This document shows, piece by piece, positions 7,592-16,197 of a DNA stretch of 64,000 nucleotides (the first letter of the stretch is position 1; every line of letters starts with the position of its first letter). The translations under genes were made by a program, and so were the position numbers. Source of the stretch: Berkiella sp964496435 (GTDB taxonomy: Bacteria > Pseudomonadota > Gammaproteobacteria > Berkiellales > Berkiellaceae); the NCBI GenBank assembly GCA_964496435.1, contig CAZBZP010000005.1, positions 101,807-165,806 of the forward strand. The letters run 5' to 3'. Under the pieces are notes generated by a model, which saw only the letters and a list, made by a program, of their open reading frames with translations, searched no databases and was not told the DNA's origin.

Positions 7592-9916
7592 ATGTCAAAA
7601 AATAAGCACCCACACGCTTCACCCCACCAGGATCCTTTCTTAGAAAGGGAAGCACTCAAATATGATACGCCTATTCCTAGTCGAGAATATATTTTATCTG
7701 TCCTCACTGAGCTTGGCATACCTGTTAAGCGCAAGGAATTGGTCAAACATTTTTCATTAGATGACCCTGAGTTACAAGAAGGCTTGAGAAGACGTCTCAA
7801 AGCCATGGTACGTGACGGTCAATTATTTAAATCACCCGATGGGCTTGTGCCTATTACCCACACTGAATTGGTTAAGGGACTCATCGTCATTGAAAAAGAA
7901 GGTCTTGGTTATCTGAGATCTGAAGAAGGACAAACAGTTACGCTTGCAGGACCTGCATTGCGTGGATTTTATGATGGTGACAAAGTTGAGGTACAGATTA
8001 CTCAAATTGATAAAGAAGGCTATGCAAGGGGCAGAATAGTCAATCTGCTCGAAGCAGTGAGACCACTTGTTATCGGGAGATTGGTTAAATCCCATAAACA
8101 ATTTGAAGTGCTGCCTTTAGATAGAAAATTTTCACAGCATATTACAATCCCAAAGGACCACAAAGGCGAAGCCAAAGATGGTGATATTGTTCAAATAGAG
8201 ATATTGCGTGAAGAAAAATACCAATATCATGTTGAGCCTGTTGCCAAAGTCATTGATGTGCTAGGTGATTTTTCAACACCGGGCATTGAAGTCAAAATGG
8301 CTATTCGCAAGTTTGGCATACCCGAGATCTGGCCCAAAGCTCTTGAAAGAGAATGTAAGCAATTTAATGTAAAGCAAATTAAAGCGACTGAAGATAGAAA
8401 AGATTTACGTGATTTACCCTTAGTAACCATAGATGGTGAAGACGCCAAAGATTTTGATGATGCGGTTTACTGCGAACAAAAGAAAGATGGCTGGCAATTA
8501 TGGGTGGCCATCGCCGATGTAAGTCATTATGTTCAACCGGGCTCAAGCTTAGATCAGGAAGCTAAAAACAGAGGGAATTCAACTTATTTCCCAGGTTCTG
8601 TTATTCCCATGCTGCCCGAAGTGCTTTCTAATGAATTATGCTCTCTTAAACCAGATGTTCCCAGACTATGCGTTGTCTGCCAAATGAGTGTGAGTAATGA
8701 AGGGCAAATAACACGCTCGACATTTTATCGTGCCATTATGCATTCCAAAGCACGCCTTACCTATACTGAAGTCTCGGAAATAATCCGTGGTAATGAAACA
8801 GTGCGTGAAAGATATGCGCATCTGTTAAAGCCCTTAACGGCTTTGCATGATCTCTATCAAGCATTCTATAAAGAACGAAAACAACGCGGCGCAATAGATT
8901 TTGATACTATTGAAACGCGCATCTTGTTTGATGTCACAGGTAAAATTAAGAGCATTGTGCCTACAACGCGCAATGTTGCACATAAAATGATTGAAGAAAG
9001 CATGTTGGCTGCCAATGTATGTGCGGCCCGCTTTTTACAACGTCACAAAAAAGAAACCTTATATCGGGTACATGATAGACCACCGGTAGATAAGCTAAAA
9101 GCCTTGCGCCAATTTTTATCTGAATTAGGTCTTGATTTGCCAGGTCAGCAAAATCCAACTGCTAAAGATTTTTCAACACTTATAAAAAATATACAGCACC
9201 GTGAAGACAGGCATATGATTGAAACGGTGATGTTACGGTCTTTAAGTCAGGCGCAATATAGCCCTAAAAATATTGGGCATTTTGGTTTAGCTTACCCAAG
9301 TTATTTACATTTTACCTCACCTATTCGCCGTTATCCTGATTTGGTTGTTCATCGAGGGATCGTTGAGGTTTTGCTCAGCAAGGGTAAAAAGAAAGCGGAT
9401 AACCAAGATTATGAAAAACTGGGTCAGCATTGCTCAGATACCGAGCGCCGCTCAGATGATGCCACCAGAGATGCGGCTTTAGCATTAAAATGTCATTTCA
9501 TGCTTGAAAAGCTGGGTCAAGAATTTCATGGCATTGTCTCTGGGGTTGCCAGCTTTGGGATCTTTGTTGAATTAAAAGATATTTATGTGGAAGGCTTAGT
9601 ACATGTTACCCAATTAGGGAATGAGTACTTTCATTATGATGCTGCCCATCATCGTATGATAGGTGACAGAACACGAACCGTGTTTCGTCTGGGTGATAGT
9701 GTTGAAGTGAAAGTTGTGCGTGTGGATATTGAAACCAAACGTATTGATTTAGAACTCCTAAATCAACCGGTACATCTGCATAAACCTTTATCTAGAAAGA
9801 ATAAGAAAAAAGATTTCAAGAAAAAGGAAAAAGTAGAACGCGCCCAGGCTAAAAAGCCCAAAAAACAAAGAAAACCGCGTAAACCAAAATCAGCCAGAAA
9901 AAAGAAGAAGAAATAA
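7592..9916 (+). CDS. rnr: Ribonuclease R
   Basis: About 774 residues. Order: an N-terminal winged helix containing D-P-F-L-E-R-E-A-L-K-Y; cold-shock/OB domains; the RNB catalytic domain with T-I-D-G-E-D-A-K-D-F-D-D-A-V-Y (acidic metal ligands); an S1 domain; and a Lys/Arg-rich tail. RNase R is a 3'-5' exoribonuclease that degrades structured RNA and helps in ribosome quality control. ATG 7592 gives the family-like start M-S-K-N-K. A longer reading from 7508 would run into the tRNA and has no support. A TATAAT at 7582-7587 almost touches this ATG, so the transcript may be leaderless or start further upstream. Confidence 0.96.
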   Translation: MSKNKHPHASPHQDPFLEREALKYDTPIPSREYILSVLTELGIPVKRKELVKHFSLDDPELQEGLRRRLKAMVRDGQLFKSPDGLVPITHTELVKGLIVIEKEGLGYLRSEEGQTVTLAGPALRGFYDGDKVEVQITQIDKEGYARGRIVNLLEAVRPLVIGRLVKSHKQFEVLPLDRKFSQHITIPKDHKGEAKDGDIVQIEILREEKYQYHVEPVAKVIDVLGDFSTPGIEVKMAIRKFGIPEIWPKALERECKQFNVKQIKATEDRKDLRDLPLVTIDGEDAKDFDDAVYCEQKKDGWQLWVAIADVSHYVQPGSSLDQEAKNRGNSTYFPGSVIPMLPEVLSNELCSLKPDVPRLCVVCQMSVSNEGQITRSTFYRAIMHSKARLTYTEVSEIIRGNETVRERYAHLLKPLTALHDLYQAFYKERKQRGAIDFDTIETRILFDVTGKIKSIVPTTRNVAHKMIEESMLAANVCAARFLQRHKKETLYRVHDRPPVDKLKALRQFLSELGLDLPGQQNPTAKDFSTLIKNIQHREDRHMIETVMLRSLSQAQYSPKNIGHFGLAYPSYLHFTSPIRRYPDLVVHRGIVEVLLSKGKKKADNQDYEKLGQHCSDTERRSDDATRDAALALKCHFMLEKLGQEFHGIVSGVASFGIFVELKDIYVEGLVHVTQLGNEYFHYDAAHHRMIGDRTRTVFRLGDSVEVKVVRVDIETKRIDLELLNQPVHLHKPLSRKNKKKDFKKKEKVERAQAKKPKKQRKPRKPKSARKKKKK

Positions 9917-9960
9917 ATTTTGCTCGAAAGTAGTATGAAGTTAGGCGAGGCGTAAGCGTA

Positions 9961-10692
9961 ATGTCGATAATTTATGGTATTCATGCTGTTTTGGCAGCAC
10001 TCAACCATCATCCTGAAAATATATTAACACTCTATCAAGCAGGCCAAGGTAATACCAGGCTTGATGAAATCAGATCTTTAGCCAAGACGCATCGTATTGC
10101 TATTGAAGAGATGGCGAGTAGCAAATTAGAAAACCTAACACAATCCACTCAGCATCAAGGTATTGCAGCCAAAGTAAAACCGCTTGCCAGCAAAACTGAA
10201 AAAGATGTATATACATGGCTTGAACAAACCCAAGAGAAACCCTTGCTGCTGATATTAGAGAATATCCAAGATCCGCATAATTTGGGTGCTTGCCTGCGAA
10301 GTGCTGAAGCTTTGGGGGTTGATTGGGTAATCGTTTCTAAGGCCAATAGCGCCCCTATAAACGCTTTAGTGAGCAAAATTGCCTGTGGAGCAGCACAGAC
10401 ATTACCTGTCGTGGAATGTGCCAATGTGGTACGTTTTATTGAGCAAATTCAAAAGCGCGATGTGTGGGTGGTTGGCACTTCAGGTAATGCAGAGATTTCA
10501 CTGGCAAAAGCTTCCTTGAAACGATCATTGGCCATTGTGATGGGTACTGAAGATAAAGGACTGAAACGTTTAACCCTGGAAAAATGCGATGAAATCGCTA
10601 AAATTCCGCTGGTGGGTACGGTTGAAAGTTTGAATGTCTCCGTTGCGACGGGTATTACCTTGTATGAGGTAATGCGCCAGAGAGCACCTTAA
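9961..10692 (+). CDS. rlmB: 23S rRNA (guanosine-2251-2'-O)-methyltransferase RlmB
   Basis: 243 residues. A short N-terminal substrate-binding domain beginning I-Y-G-I-H-A-V precedes a SPOUT domain with all three motifs: N-I-Q-D-P-H-N-L-G-A-C-L-R-S-A, V-M-G-T-E-D-K-G-L, and V-E-S-L-N-V-S-V-A-T-G. It methylates G2251 in the 23S peptidyl-transferase loop. It directly follows rnr, the conserved order. The AGGCG upstream of its ATG lies in a short fragment (TTAGGCGAGGCG, 9941-9952) also found in the dispersed repeats. rpsF, often the next gene in relatives, is displaced about 12 kb. Confidence 0.96.
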   Translation: MSIIYGIHAVLAALNHHPENILTLYQAGQGNTRLDEIRSLAKTHRIAIEEMASSKLENLTQSTQHQGIAAKVKPLASKTEKDVYTWLEQTQEKPLLLILENIQDPHNLGACLRSAEALGVDWVIVSKANSAPINALVSKIACGAAQTLPVVECANVVRFIEQIQKRDVWVVGTSGNAEISLAKASLKRSLAIVMGTEDKGLKRLTLEKCDEIAKIPLVGTVESLNVSVATGITLYEVMRQRAP

Positions 10693-10790
10693 GAGCTGCC
10701 ATTTATCTCAATCCTTATTTTTTATGACAGTGACAGCTTTTCGTATTTAATATACTTGGCCTCTTTTCACTGAGGTCAAGGTTACACACA

Positions 10791-11579
10791 ATGAATAATG
10801 GCGCAAGTTCATCAACGCAAAAGCCCCTCGTTCAGTTTTTAAAAACATTATTTGAATCTATAGAAACTAATGAAGGCGAGCTTTCTCATCAAGCTTTATT
10901 AGATAAAATTTCCTTGGCAGCTATATTATCTAGTGCTGAAGATGCACAAGAAATTAATGCACTTGTTAGCACGCATAAACAAACATTATTGGAAAAACTG
11001 AATCGAACAACTTCGCCATCTTCATCTGCCTCATCGACGGCCATGTTTGCAACCGCCGGTGCAGCTTATGCCATCAGAACCAAAGCAATCCCTGAAGTTA
11101 CAAAGCTATTAGCGAAAAAAGGTGTTCCCTTTGCTATCAATTTCATTCCTGGTGTTGGACCTGTCATTGCCCCTATGGTTGTTCCTGCCGTTGAGTTTTC
11201 AGCTGAATTGGGATTGCATATACTGAGTAAATATTGTGAAAGAATTGAAGTAGCACCTTTTTCAGCAAATTTACCACAGGCAATAACAAGACAATTTCAA
11301 AATGGGTTAAGCACAATGCATAACAGCTTAAGCTCATTAGTGCCGCAAAGATTAAGAGCACAAGCCACGCTAGCTGCAGCCCCAACTGCGCCAAGCACAC
11401 AAGCTTTACTTACAGCAGATCCTATCGCTTCTTTAGCAGCGGTTGCTGTAAACGATATGCAAGTAGTTAACCCAACAACAGTGCCAAGTGCTGAAGTAGC
11501 TGCGCCATGTGATGATGAAAAGGAACTACCTGCAGCTAAAAGACAAAGAGCTGAAAAGTCAAAAAGCCCTTCGCTATAA
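10791..11579 (+). CDS. Hypothetical protein with hydrophobic glycine-rich core and c-Myc-like nuclear localisation motif
   Basis: 262 residues of no family I recognise. The N-terminal half is helical and polar with a Ser-rich stretch (about 75-85). The centre (about 100-150) is hydrophobic and glycine/proline-rich (V-P-F-A-I-N-F-I-P-G-V-G-P-V-I-A-P), suggesting membrane insertion. An Ala-rich linker follows. The C-terminus contains P247-A-A-K-R-Q-R-A-E-K-S-K258, very close to the c-Myc nuclear signal (P-A-A-K-R-V-K-L-D). There is no signal peptide, which would be compatible with secretion by a Dot/Icm-type system. An AAGG precedes the ATG. A hairpin over the stop codon (GCCCTT/AAGGGC) may terminate transcription. 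Real coding is supported by length and composition; the effector role is inference. Confidence 0.65.
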   Translation: MNNGASSSTQKPLVQFLKTLFESIETNEGELSHQALLDKISLAAILSSAEDAQEINALVSTHKQTLLEKLNRTTSPSSSASSTAMFATAGAAYAIRTKAIPEVTKLLAKKGVPFAINFIPGVGPVIAPMVVPAVEFSAELGLHILSKYCERIEVAPFSANLPQAITRQFQNGLSTMHNSLSSLVPQRLRAQATLAAAPTAPSTQALLTADPIASLAAVAVNDMQVVNPTTVPSAEVAAPCDDEKELPAAKRQRAEKSKSPSL

Positions 11580-11590
11580 GGGCATGGTAA

Positions 11591-11633
11591 AATAGACAGT
11601 ATTGGAACTATTATCAAATAGATATTGTCTATT
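11591..11633. repeat. Inverted repeat downstream of the nuclear-signal gene
   Basis: Perfect 8-base arms, AATAGACA (11591-11598) and TGTCTATT (11626-11633), around a 27-base loop in the gap before the flavin oxidase gene. It could be an operator or a weak hairpin. Confidence 0.35.
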
Positions 11634-11691
11634 AAAATTAATTAAGAAAAGCAAAATTTAGCGATGGCCTTTTACCTTACAATGGCTACAC

Positions 11692-12771
11692 ATGAAAATT
11701 AAACATCCTGCATCAGTATTTGACTACAGATTAATGGCAAAAGCCAAATTGCCTAAAATGATTTTTGATTATATTGATGCAGGTGCTTGTGATGAAATTA
11801 CCAAAAATGCTAATCGAGTGGCTTTTGATAATATAAGCATGAGACCCTTAAGCTTAAGAGATGTATCTACGATTGATCATGCCGTTGACATATTAGGTAA
11901 TACGCACAAAGCCCCCATTCTTATAGCGCCCACTGCCTTTCATCAACTGGTTGATAAAAATGCTGAAATCAGTACGGCCTTGGCTGCCAAAGCAATAGGG
12001 ATCCCCATGATTGTCAGCTCAATGTCAAATAAGTCGCTTGAAGAAATAGCTAAGTGTTCATTAGATCAAAACTTATGGCTTCAAACCTATATCTTTAAAA
12101 ATCGAAAGCTCACGGCTGAGCTTATACAAAGAGCAGAAAAATCTGGATATCAAGCGCTTGTAATCTCAGTGGGAACACCTGTTTCAGGTAAAAGAGATAG
12201 AGATATTCATAATCAATTTAAGTTTCCCGCCAATCTTTCAACAGGTAATTTTACAAGCACACTCAATAATGAAAATATTTATGATTATGCAGCCCATGAA
12301 TTTGACCCTTCGCTGACCTGGAAGGATATAGAATGGCTACAATCAATAACGTCATTACCCATTATATTAAAAGGTATTCTCAATCCAGTTGATGCCAATA
12401 TTGCTTGTGAATTAAATTTGGCAGGCATTGTTGTTTCAAATCATGGGGGCAGACAACTCGATACTGCTGAGGCAAGCATCCTGGTATTGCCTGATATAGC
12501 CAAAGTAGTGAATAGAAGAACAATGATATTAATAGATGGCAGTGTCGCACGTGGTACAGATGTCTTTAAAGCGATAGCATTAGGTGCACAAGGAGTTCTT
12601 ATTGGTAGACCCGTTCTTTGGGCATTGGCGGCACAAGGTCAAACTGGATTGGAAGCGATGCTTTCTATCATAATAAATGAATTAGAAATAGCGATGAAAC
12701 TAACAGGCTGTTGCAATTTGAGTGAAGTTAGTGCATTTGTTAACCATTTGTCCATTAACGCAAAAAAATGA
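11692..12771 (+). CDS. FMN-dependent alpha-hydroxyacid oxidase/dehydrogenase family protein
   Basis: 359 residues, full length for the glycolate oxidase / lactate dehydrogenase TIM-barrel family. Recognisable positions are D26-Y27 (glycolate oxidase Tyr24), Y133 in L-Q-T-Y (Tyr129), K227, the catalytic base H251 and R254 in S-N-H-G-G-R-Q-L-D, and the phosphate-binding I-D-G-S-V-A-R-G and A-L-G-A-Q-G-V-L-I-G-R near the C-terminus. The normal T-V-D-T-P aspartate, which pairs with the catalytic histidine, is glycine here (G161 in S-V-G-T-P). The enzyme may therefore be slow, altered in chemistry or substrate. Its last four bases overlap the start of the PvcA-like gene (ATGA), so the two are co-translated and probably work together. 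Substrate unknown. Confidence 0.85.
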   Translation: MKIKHPASVFDYRLMAKAKLPKMIFDYIDAGACDEITKNANRVAFDNISMRPLSLRDVSTIDHAVDILGNTHKAPILIAPTAFHQLVDKNAEISTALAAKAIGIPMIVSSMSNKSLEEIAKCSLDQNLWLQTYIFKNRKLTAELIQRAEKSGYQALVISVGTPVSGKRDRDIHNQFKFPANLSTGNFTSTLNNENIYDYAAHEFDPSLTWKDIEWLQSITSLPIILKGILNPVDANIACELNLAGIVVSNHGGRQLDTAEASILVLPDIAKVVNRRTMILIDGSVARGTDVFKAIALGAQGVLIGRPVLWALAAQGQTGLEAMLSIIINELEIAMKLTGCCNLSEVSAFVNHLSINAKK

Positions 12772-14339
12772 CAAAAAAAGATGCTAAAGAAATGAATGGT
12801 TTGTATCAGATTGGTTTAAATAAGCAATCTGAATCGGTTATTAGTGCTCATTTTATGCATAAAGTAAATGTAGATCTTAATAATGCGTTATATTCAACGG
12901 AAGCCTTTTTAAAAGCAGCAAAATATTTAGATGCGAACTTAATTTTGAAAAAGCTCATTCCCATTCTATTAGAAGCCAGTGATAAATTTATACTATTGCG
13001 TGCAAAAGCAGCCAAAACAAGAGCCAAAAAGAATTTCAAAAAATTTGGTTTGTCCTCAGAGCACGAAGTTGGTCTTGCTGAAATAATCACAGAAGTGATG
13101 TTTGATAGACAGTTTTTAAAAGGCCCCAAAGAAAATATCTCAAGATTAAGTTTGCATAAAAAAATAAAATATTTAATTGCACAAAAAATGCCAATTAAAA
13201 TGGTTATACTTGCTTTGCCTTATAAAGCCTCTTCACCACTTAAATGCAAAGGATCATGGCCCGATCTGGCAGAGCTAAATTTTTTGCTAGATATCTACGA
13301 GATAGCAAAAGTTATTGATTATCATTATCGACAATTTTTTGACCTAAAACTTCCTATGGCCTCATTTAGCATAGTTTCTGATGGAAGCCGCTTTAATCAT
13401 ATTATGAATGAAAACAATGAAATGATAGCGGATTATCAAAAGAGCTTAAAATGGTGGATAAAACACTTAGCGATTGAAAATTATGTGGAGATCTTGGATT
13501 ATCAAGAGGTGATGTCAACCTTGCTTCCTTTAACTTTGCAACACCAAAAGCAAACAATTAAAGAGCAAGTTCTTAATGAATATCAGCATAAGATGTTGCC
13601 TTTGTTAAATGTTTATAACATGACTGAAACAATTAATAAAGCGATACAATTAGATCCCGATCCTGAATCAAACAACCCTCAGGGCCGGTTTATTCCACTT
13701 TTTAAATCGCTAATCTATATTGTAAGATATAAAGAGCTCACAAACTATGCAAAGGTTCATGCTGAAAATTATAATGAACTATATCAAAAACTAACCCGGC
13801 ATATCTTTGAACCTTATATACAATTATCTGATTCTGATATTAATCAAATTGCATCATACATAGATAAACCGGGCCTATTATCTGTCAATGAAGAAAAACT
13901 AATGGAATATTTACGTCAATCTATGCTGAGAGAAGCTTGGGTGGCAGCGATACAATATATTGGAGAAATTCGAAGTGACAGAGATTTACCTTCAGAACCT
14001 ATCGGCAGCTGCTTCAAAGATTACATTCGTTGGACAATTCATGCAAAATCAGGGCAAATTGCATTATTAAGTTCAAGGTCAAGCGGTGACACTATACAAG
14101 CTTGGCATGGGATAGGCTTATTTAAAGAATCCAAAAATCATAAAATTAAAATTTATAGCTTGCCTAGATTATCATTGGAAAGTGCCAATGCCGTGCCTGT
14201 TTTGCCTGATAAAATTGAAAAAGTGCCTCTCTCAAGCGAGCAACCATTTTTTTATATTGATGCACAAATAAAATTTAGGAATATGGATCAATTTCTTGAT
14301 ATTGTGGCCTTGAATCTAATAAGAAATCGAAAGGGCTAG
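12768..14339 (+). CDS. PvcA/DIT1-family (isocyanide synthase-like) protein
   Basis: 523 residues. Motifs of the pyoverdine/dityrosine family are visible in order: M-V-I-L-A-L-P-Y-K-x-S-S-P (about 145-157), W-P-D-L-A-E (164-169), I-V-S-D-G-S-R-F (202-209), then near the C-terminus Y-I-R-W-T-I-H-A and W446-H-G448. Known members (PvcA, Legionella LvcA, IsnA) make an isonitrile from tyrosine or tryptophan and ribulose-5-phosphate; yeast Dit1 makes formyl-tyrosine. The protein is longer than bacterial PvcA (about 330), with an extra helical N-terminus (1-130). There is no PvcB-type Fe/2-oxoglutarate oxygenase beside it. Instead it overlaps the upstream flavin oxidase by four bases. Family call firm; product unknown. 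Confidence 0.75.
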   Translation: MTKKDAKEMNGLYQIGLNKQSESVISAHFMHKVNVDLNNALYSTEAFLKAAKYLDANLILKKLIPILLEASDKFILLRAKAAKTRAKKNFKKFGLSSEHEVGLAEIITEVMFDRQFLKGPKENISRLSLHKKIKYLIAQKMPIKMVILALPYKASSPLKCKGSWPDLAELNFLLDIYEIAKVIDYHYRQFFDLKLPMASFSIVSDGSRFNHIMNENNEMIADYQKSLKWWIKHLAIENYVEILDYQEVMSTLLPLTLQHQKQTIKEQVLNEYQHKMLPLLNVYNMTETINKAIQLDPDPESNNPQGRFIPLFKSLIYIVRYKELTNYAKVHAENYNELYQKLTRHIFEPYIQLSDSDINQIASYIDKPGLLSVNEEKLMEYLRQSMLREAWVAAIQYIGEIRSDRDLPSEPIGSCFKDYIRWTIHAKSGQIALLSSRSSGDTIQAWHGIGLFKESKNHKIKIYSLPRLSLESANAVPVLPDKIEKVPLSSEQPFFYIDAQIKFRNMDQFLDIVALNLIRNRKG

Positions 14340-14341
14340 AT

Positions 14342-15769
14342 TCATGTCATTTTGATAAAACGTCTTAGTTTTCCTGAAGGAAGATATTCAAAGTCTTTGA
14401 CTTCTACTATATTTATTTCAGGATTAATTAGATTTAAGGCTGTCAATTTACTTGAAATGTCCTTCTTCAGCATCTCAATATTGACGAAGCCATCATTTAA
14501 TATTCTGATATCAACGCCCCTTTTTGTTTGGAATACTTGATAATCCAATATGTTTTTTTCAAGTAGAAGTGGTGTGACAAAGACAAGATGATGTACAAAT
14601 ATGTTTCCATCATAGATAAAATCATATTCAAGTCGTCCTTGAGGCTCCTCAATAAGCTGATGATTTGAACCACATTCACAGGTTTTATTAAGCAAACGTA
14701 TTTTATCAGTCATTTCATAGCGTATAAGGGGTAAGGTATAATTATACAAGTTGGTAAAATAAAATTTATTTGCTAGCGTTTCTTTCTCTACAGGCTTATT
14801 GTTTTCATCGACAGGCTCAATAATATAGGCATCATCATTGAGATGCATTTCAGTGCTGTCGGCGTGGCAATTATTGGCAATAAATCCCTCACTTGCACCG
14901 TAATAATTGAGTATATTTGTATTTGGCCATATTTTTTTCATAAAAGAACGCATTGGCTTATATAATGATTCACCCGTTAGAAAAATTAATTGGGGTTGAA
15001 TATCTAAAGTCCCTTTACTTGCTTCTTGACACAATTTATAGATGGTGGTTGGTGTGCCTTGTAGTATATGTGGTTGAATGCGATTTAGCTCATATATTAT
15101 TTGAGTTGTAGGCAAAGTAACAGGAAGATAATGCCGTTGCAAATGCTTAAAATCAAAAGTTCTAGAAAAGGCATATGCGACATATATCATGTTGCAAACG
15201 ATAACCTGCGCGATTTTAAGTATACCAGGGTTGGTAAATATCTTATTTGCCTTTTCGTCATGGAATGAATAGCGTAAAAAATAGGCATAAAATTCGTTCC
15301 ACTCATTTTGGTCGTATATGAATACGCCGTGCTTTCCTGTTGTTTTACTTGTTGTTAATACATGGTAATGATTTTGTAAATACACCGCATTTTCATCTTG
15401 GCTCATCTTCTCTATATGTTTTTCAACTAAAGTTAAAGAAAGTTTAGGATTGGTTACAAATAAATCCCAATTGTCCATCAATGTTGAACGATTAACAGTT
15501 GGAATTTCAATTAATCGCTCTTCAGTAAAGTTTTCAATATCAATTTTTGCTAAAGAATTTTGATACCAAGGAGAATGTTGTTTAGCGAAAATGAGCAATT
15601 TTCTTAATCGTTCATTACGTAGCTGTTTGATTTCTTCTTTTGATAAATGAATGTTGGCTTGGAATGCTGCTAAACATCTTGTTAGATCATTTGTTTGCAT
15701 TTGAACTAATTTTTTTGTATCTGAGGATAAGTTCAGTAGCCTTGAAATGAGCTGCAACATTGCTTTCAT
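14342..15769 (-). CDS. PaaK/CapK-type adenylate-forming enzyme (phenylacetate-CoA ligase-like)
   Basis: 475 residues. The N-terminus has the PaaK-like R-N-E-R-L-R-K-L-L-I-F-A-K and S-P-W-Y-Q segments. The phosphate-binding loop reads T-T-S-K-T-T-G-K-H-G; the motif N-Y-Y-G-A-S-E-G corresponds to the A5 motif; P-L-I-R-Y-E-M-T-D matches the PaaK G-D region; the tail L-P-S-G-K-L-R-R carries the C-terminal lysine. Such enzymes activate a carboxylic acid as an acyl adenylate and often transfer it to CoA. The gene converges on the PvcA-like gene with only two bases between stop codons. It could activate a substrate or product of that pathway, but it is on the opposite strand, so this is inference. 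Confidence 0.8.
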   Translation of the reverse strand: MKAMLQLISRLLNLSSDTKKLVQMQTNDLTRCLAAFQANIHLSKEEIKQLRNERLRKLLIFAKQHSPWYQNSLAKIDIENFTEERLIEIPTVNRSTLMDNWDLFVTNPKLSLTLVEKHIEKMSQDENAVYLQNHYHVLTTSKTTGKHGVFIYDQNEWNEFYAYFLRYSFHDEKANKIFTNPGILKIAQVIVCNMIYVAYAFSRTFDFKHLQRHYLPVTLPTTQIIYELNRIQPHILQGTPTTIYKLCQEASKGTLDIQPQLIFLTGESLYKPMRSFMKKIWPNTNILNYYGASEGFIANNCHADSTEMHLNDDAYIIEPVDENNKPVEKETLANKFYFTNLYNYTLPLIRYEMTDKIRLLNKTCECGSNHQLIEEPQGRLEYDFIYDGNIFVHHLVFVTPLLLEKNILDYQVFQTKRGVDIRILNDGFVNIEMLKKDISSKLTALNLINPEINIVEVKDFEYLPSGKLRRFIKMT

Positions 15770-15840
15770 TTATTATTTACGAGCCTCAATAGATTCTTTC
15801 AACTTGTAAAGATCAGTATACAATAAGGACTCAAAGAGGT

Positions 15841-15872
15841 AGGGATCTATCATCGATAAATATGGTAGATCC
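15841..15872. repeat. Hairpin in the glutaredoxin-PaaK gap
   Basis: AGGGATCTATCAT (15841-15853) pairs with ATGGTAGATCCT (about 15861-15872) with one mismatch. There is no T-tract on either strand, so termination is uncertain. The 180-base gap holds no gene. Confidence 0.4.
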
Positions 15873-15949
15873 TAAAGTGAAGCTGCACGAAAACAGCGTT
15901 AAGGACAAAAATGCAAGATTTTAGCCGCAAGGAAGGGCTTTAGCACATG

Positions 15950-16186
15950 CTATTGAAAGGACTTTAATTTTTCAATTATATCCAAAGACTCGTGCATGTA
16001 AGTATCATCAATTCTTAAGCAAGGAACTTGCGTCTTACCCCCCGTCAAGGCTAAGAGTTCTTGATTAGCCTTTTCATCTTGCCAAACATCCTTTATCTCT
16101 ATATCCATGGGATGTTGACGTAAATAATCAGTTACACGACCACAGAAGTGGCAAGTACTGCCGATGTATAGTGTTAATTTTGGCAC
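15950..16186 (-). CDS. Glutaredoxin-like protein
   Basis: 78 residues with a thioredoxin fold of glutaredoxin length. The active-site motif is C-H-F-C (residues about 13-16), followed by the cis-proline region T-Q-V-P-C-L and the C-terminal E-S-L-D-I-I-E-K-L helix. It would reduce disulfides or glutathione-mixed disulfides in the cytoplasm. It is last in a four-gene minus-strand run (methyltransferase, GST, aldo/keto reductase, glutaredoxin) with gaps of 9-11 bases, suggesting a single operon linked to glutathione chemistry. Which small-molecule pathway it serves is unknown. Confidence 0.8.
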   Translation of the reverse strand: MPKLTLYIGSTCHFCGRVTDYLRQHPMDIEIKDVWQDEKANQELLALTGGKTQVPCLRIDDTYMHESLDIIEKLKSFQ

Positions 16187-16197
16187 GTGTCATTCTC

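Noticed and set aside
7393..7806. Minus-strand 137-codon frame over tRNA-Leu and the rnr start
   Set aside because: Runs through a convincing tRNA and overlaps the 5' end of rnr in another frame.
11173..11617. Minus-strand frames opposite the nuclear-signal gene
   Set aside because: Shadow frames of an Ala-rich coding region; no ribosome-binding site or homology.
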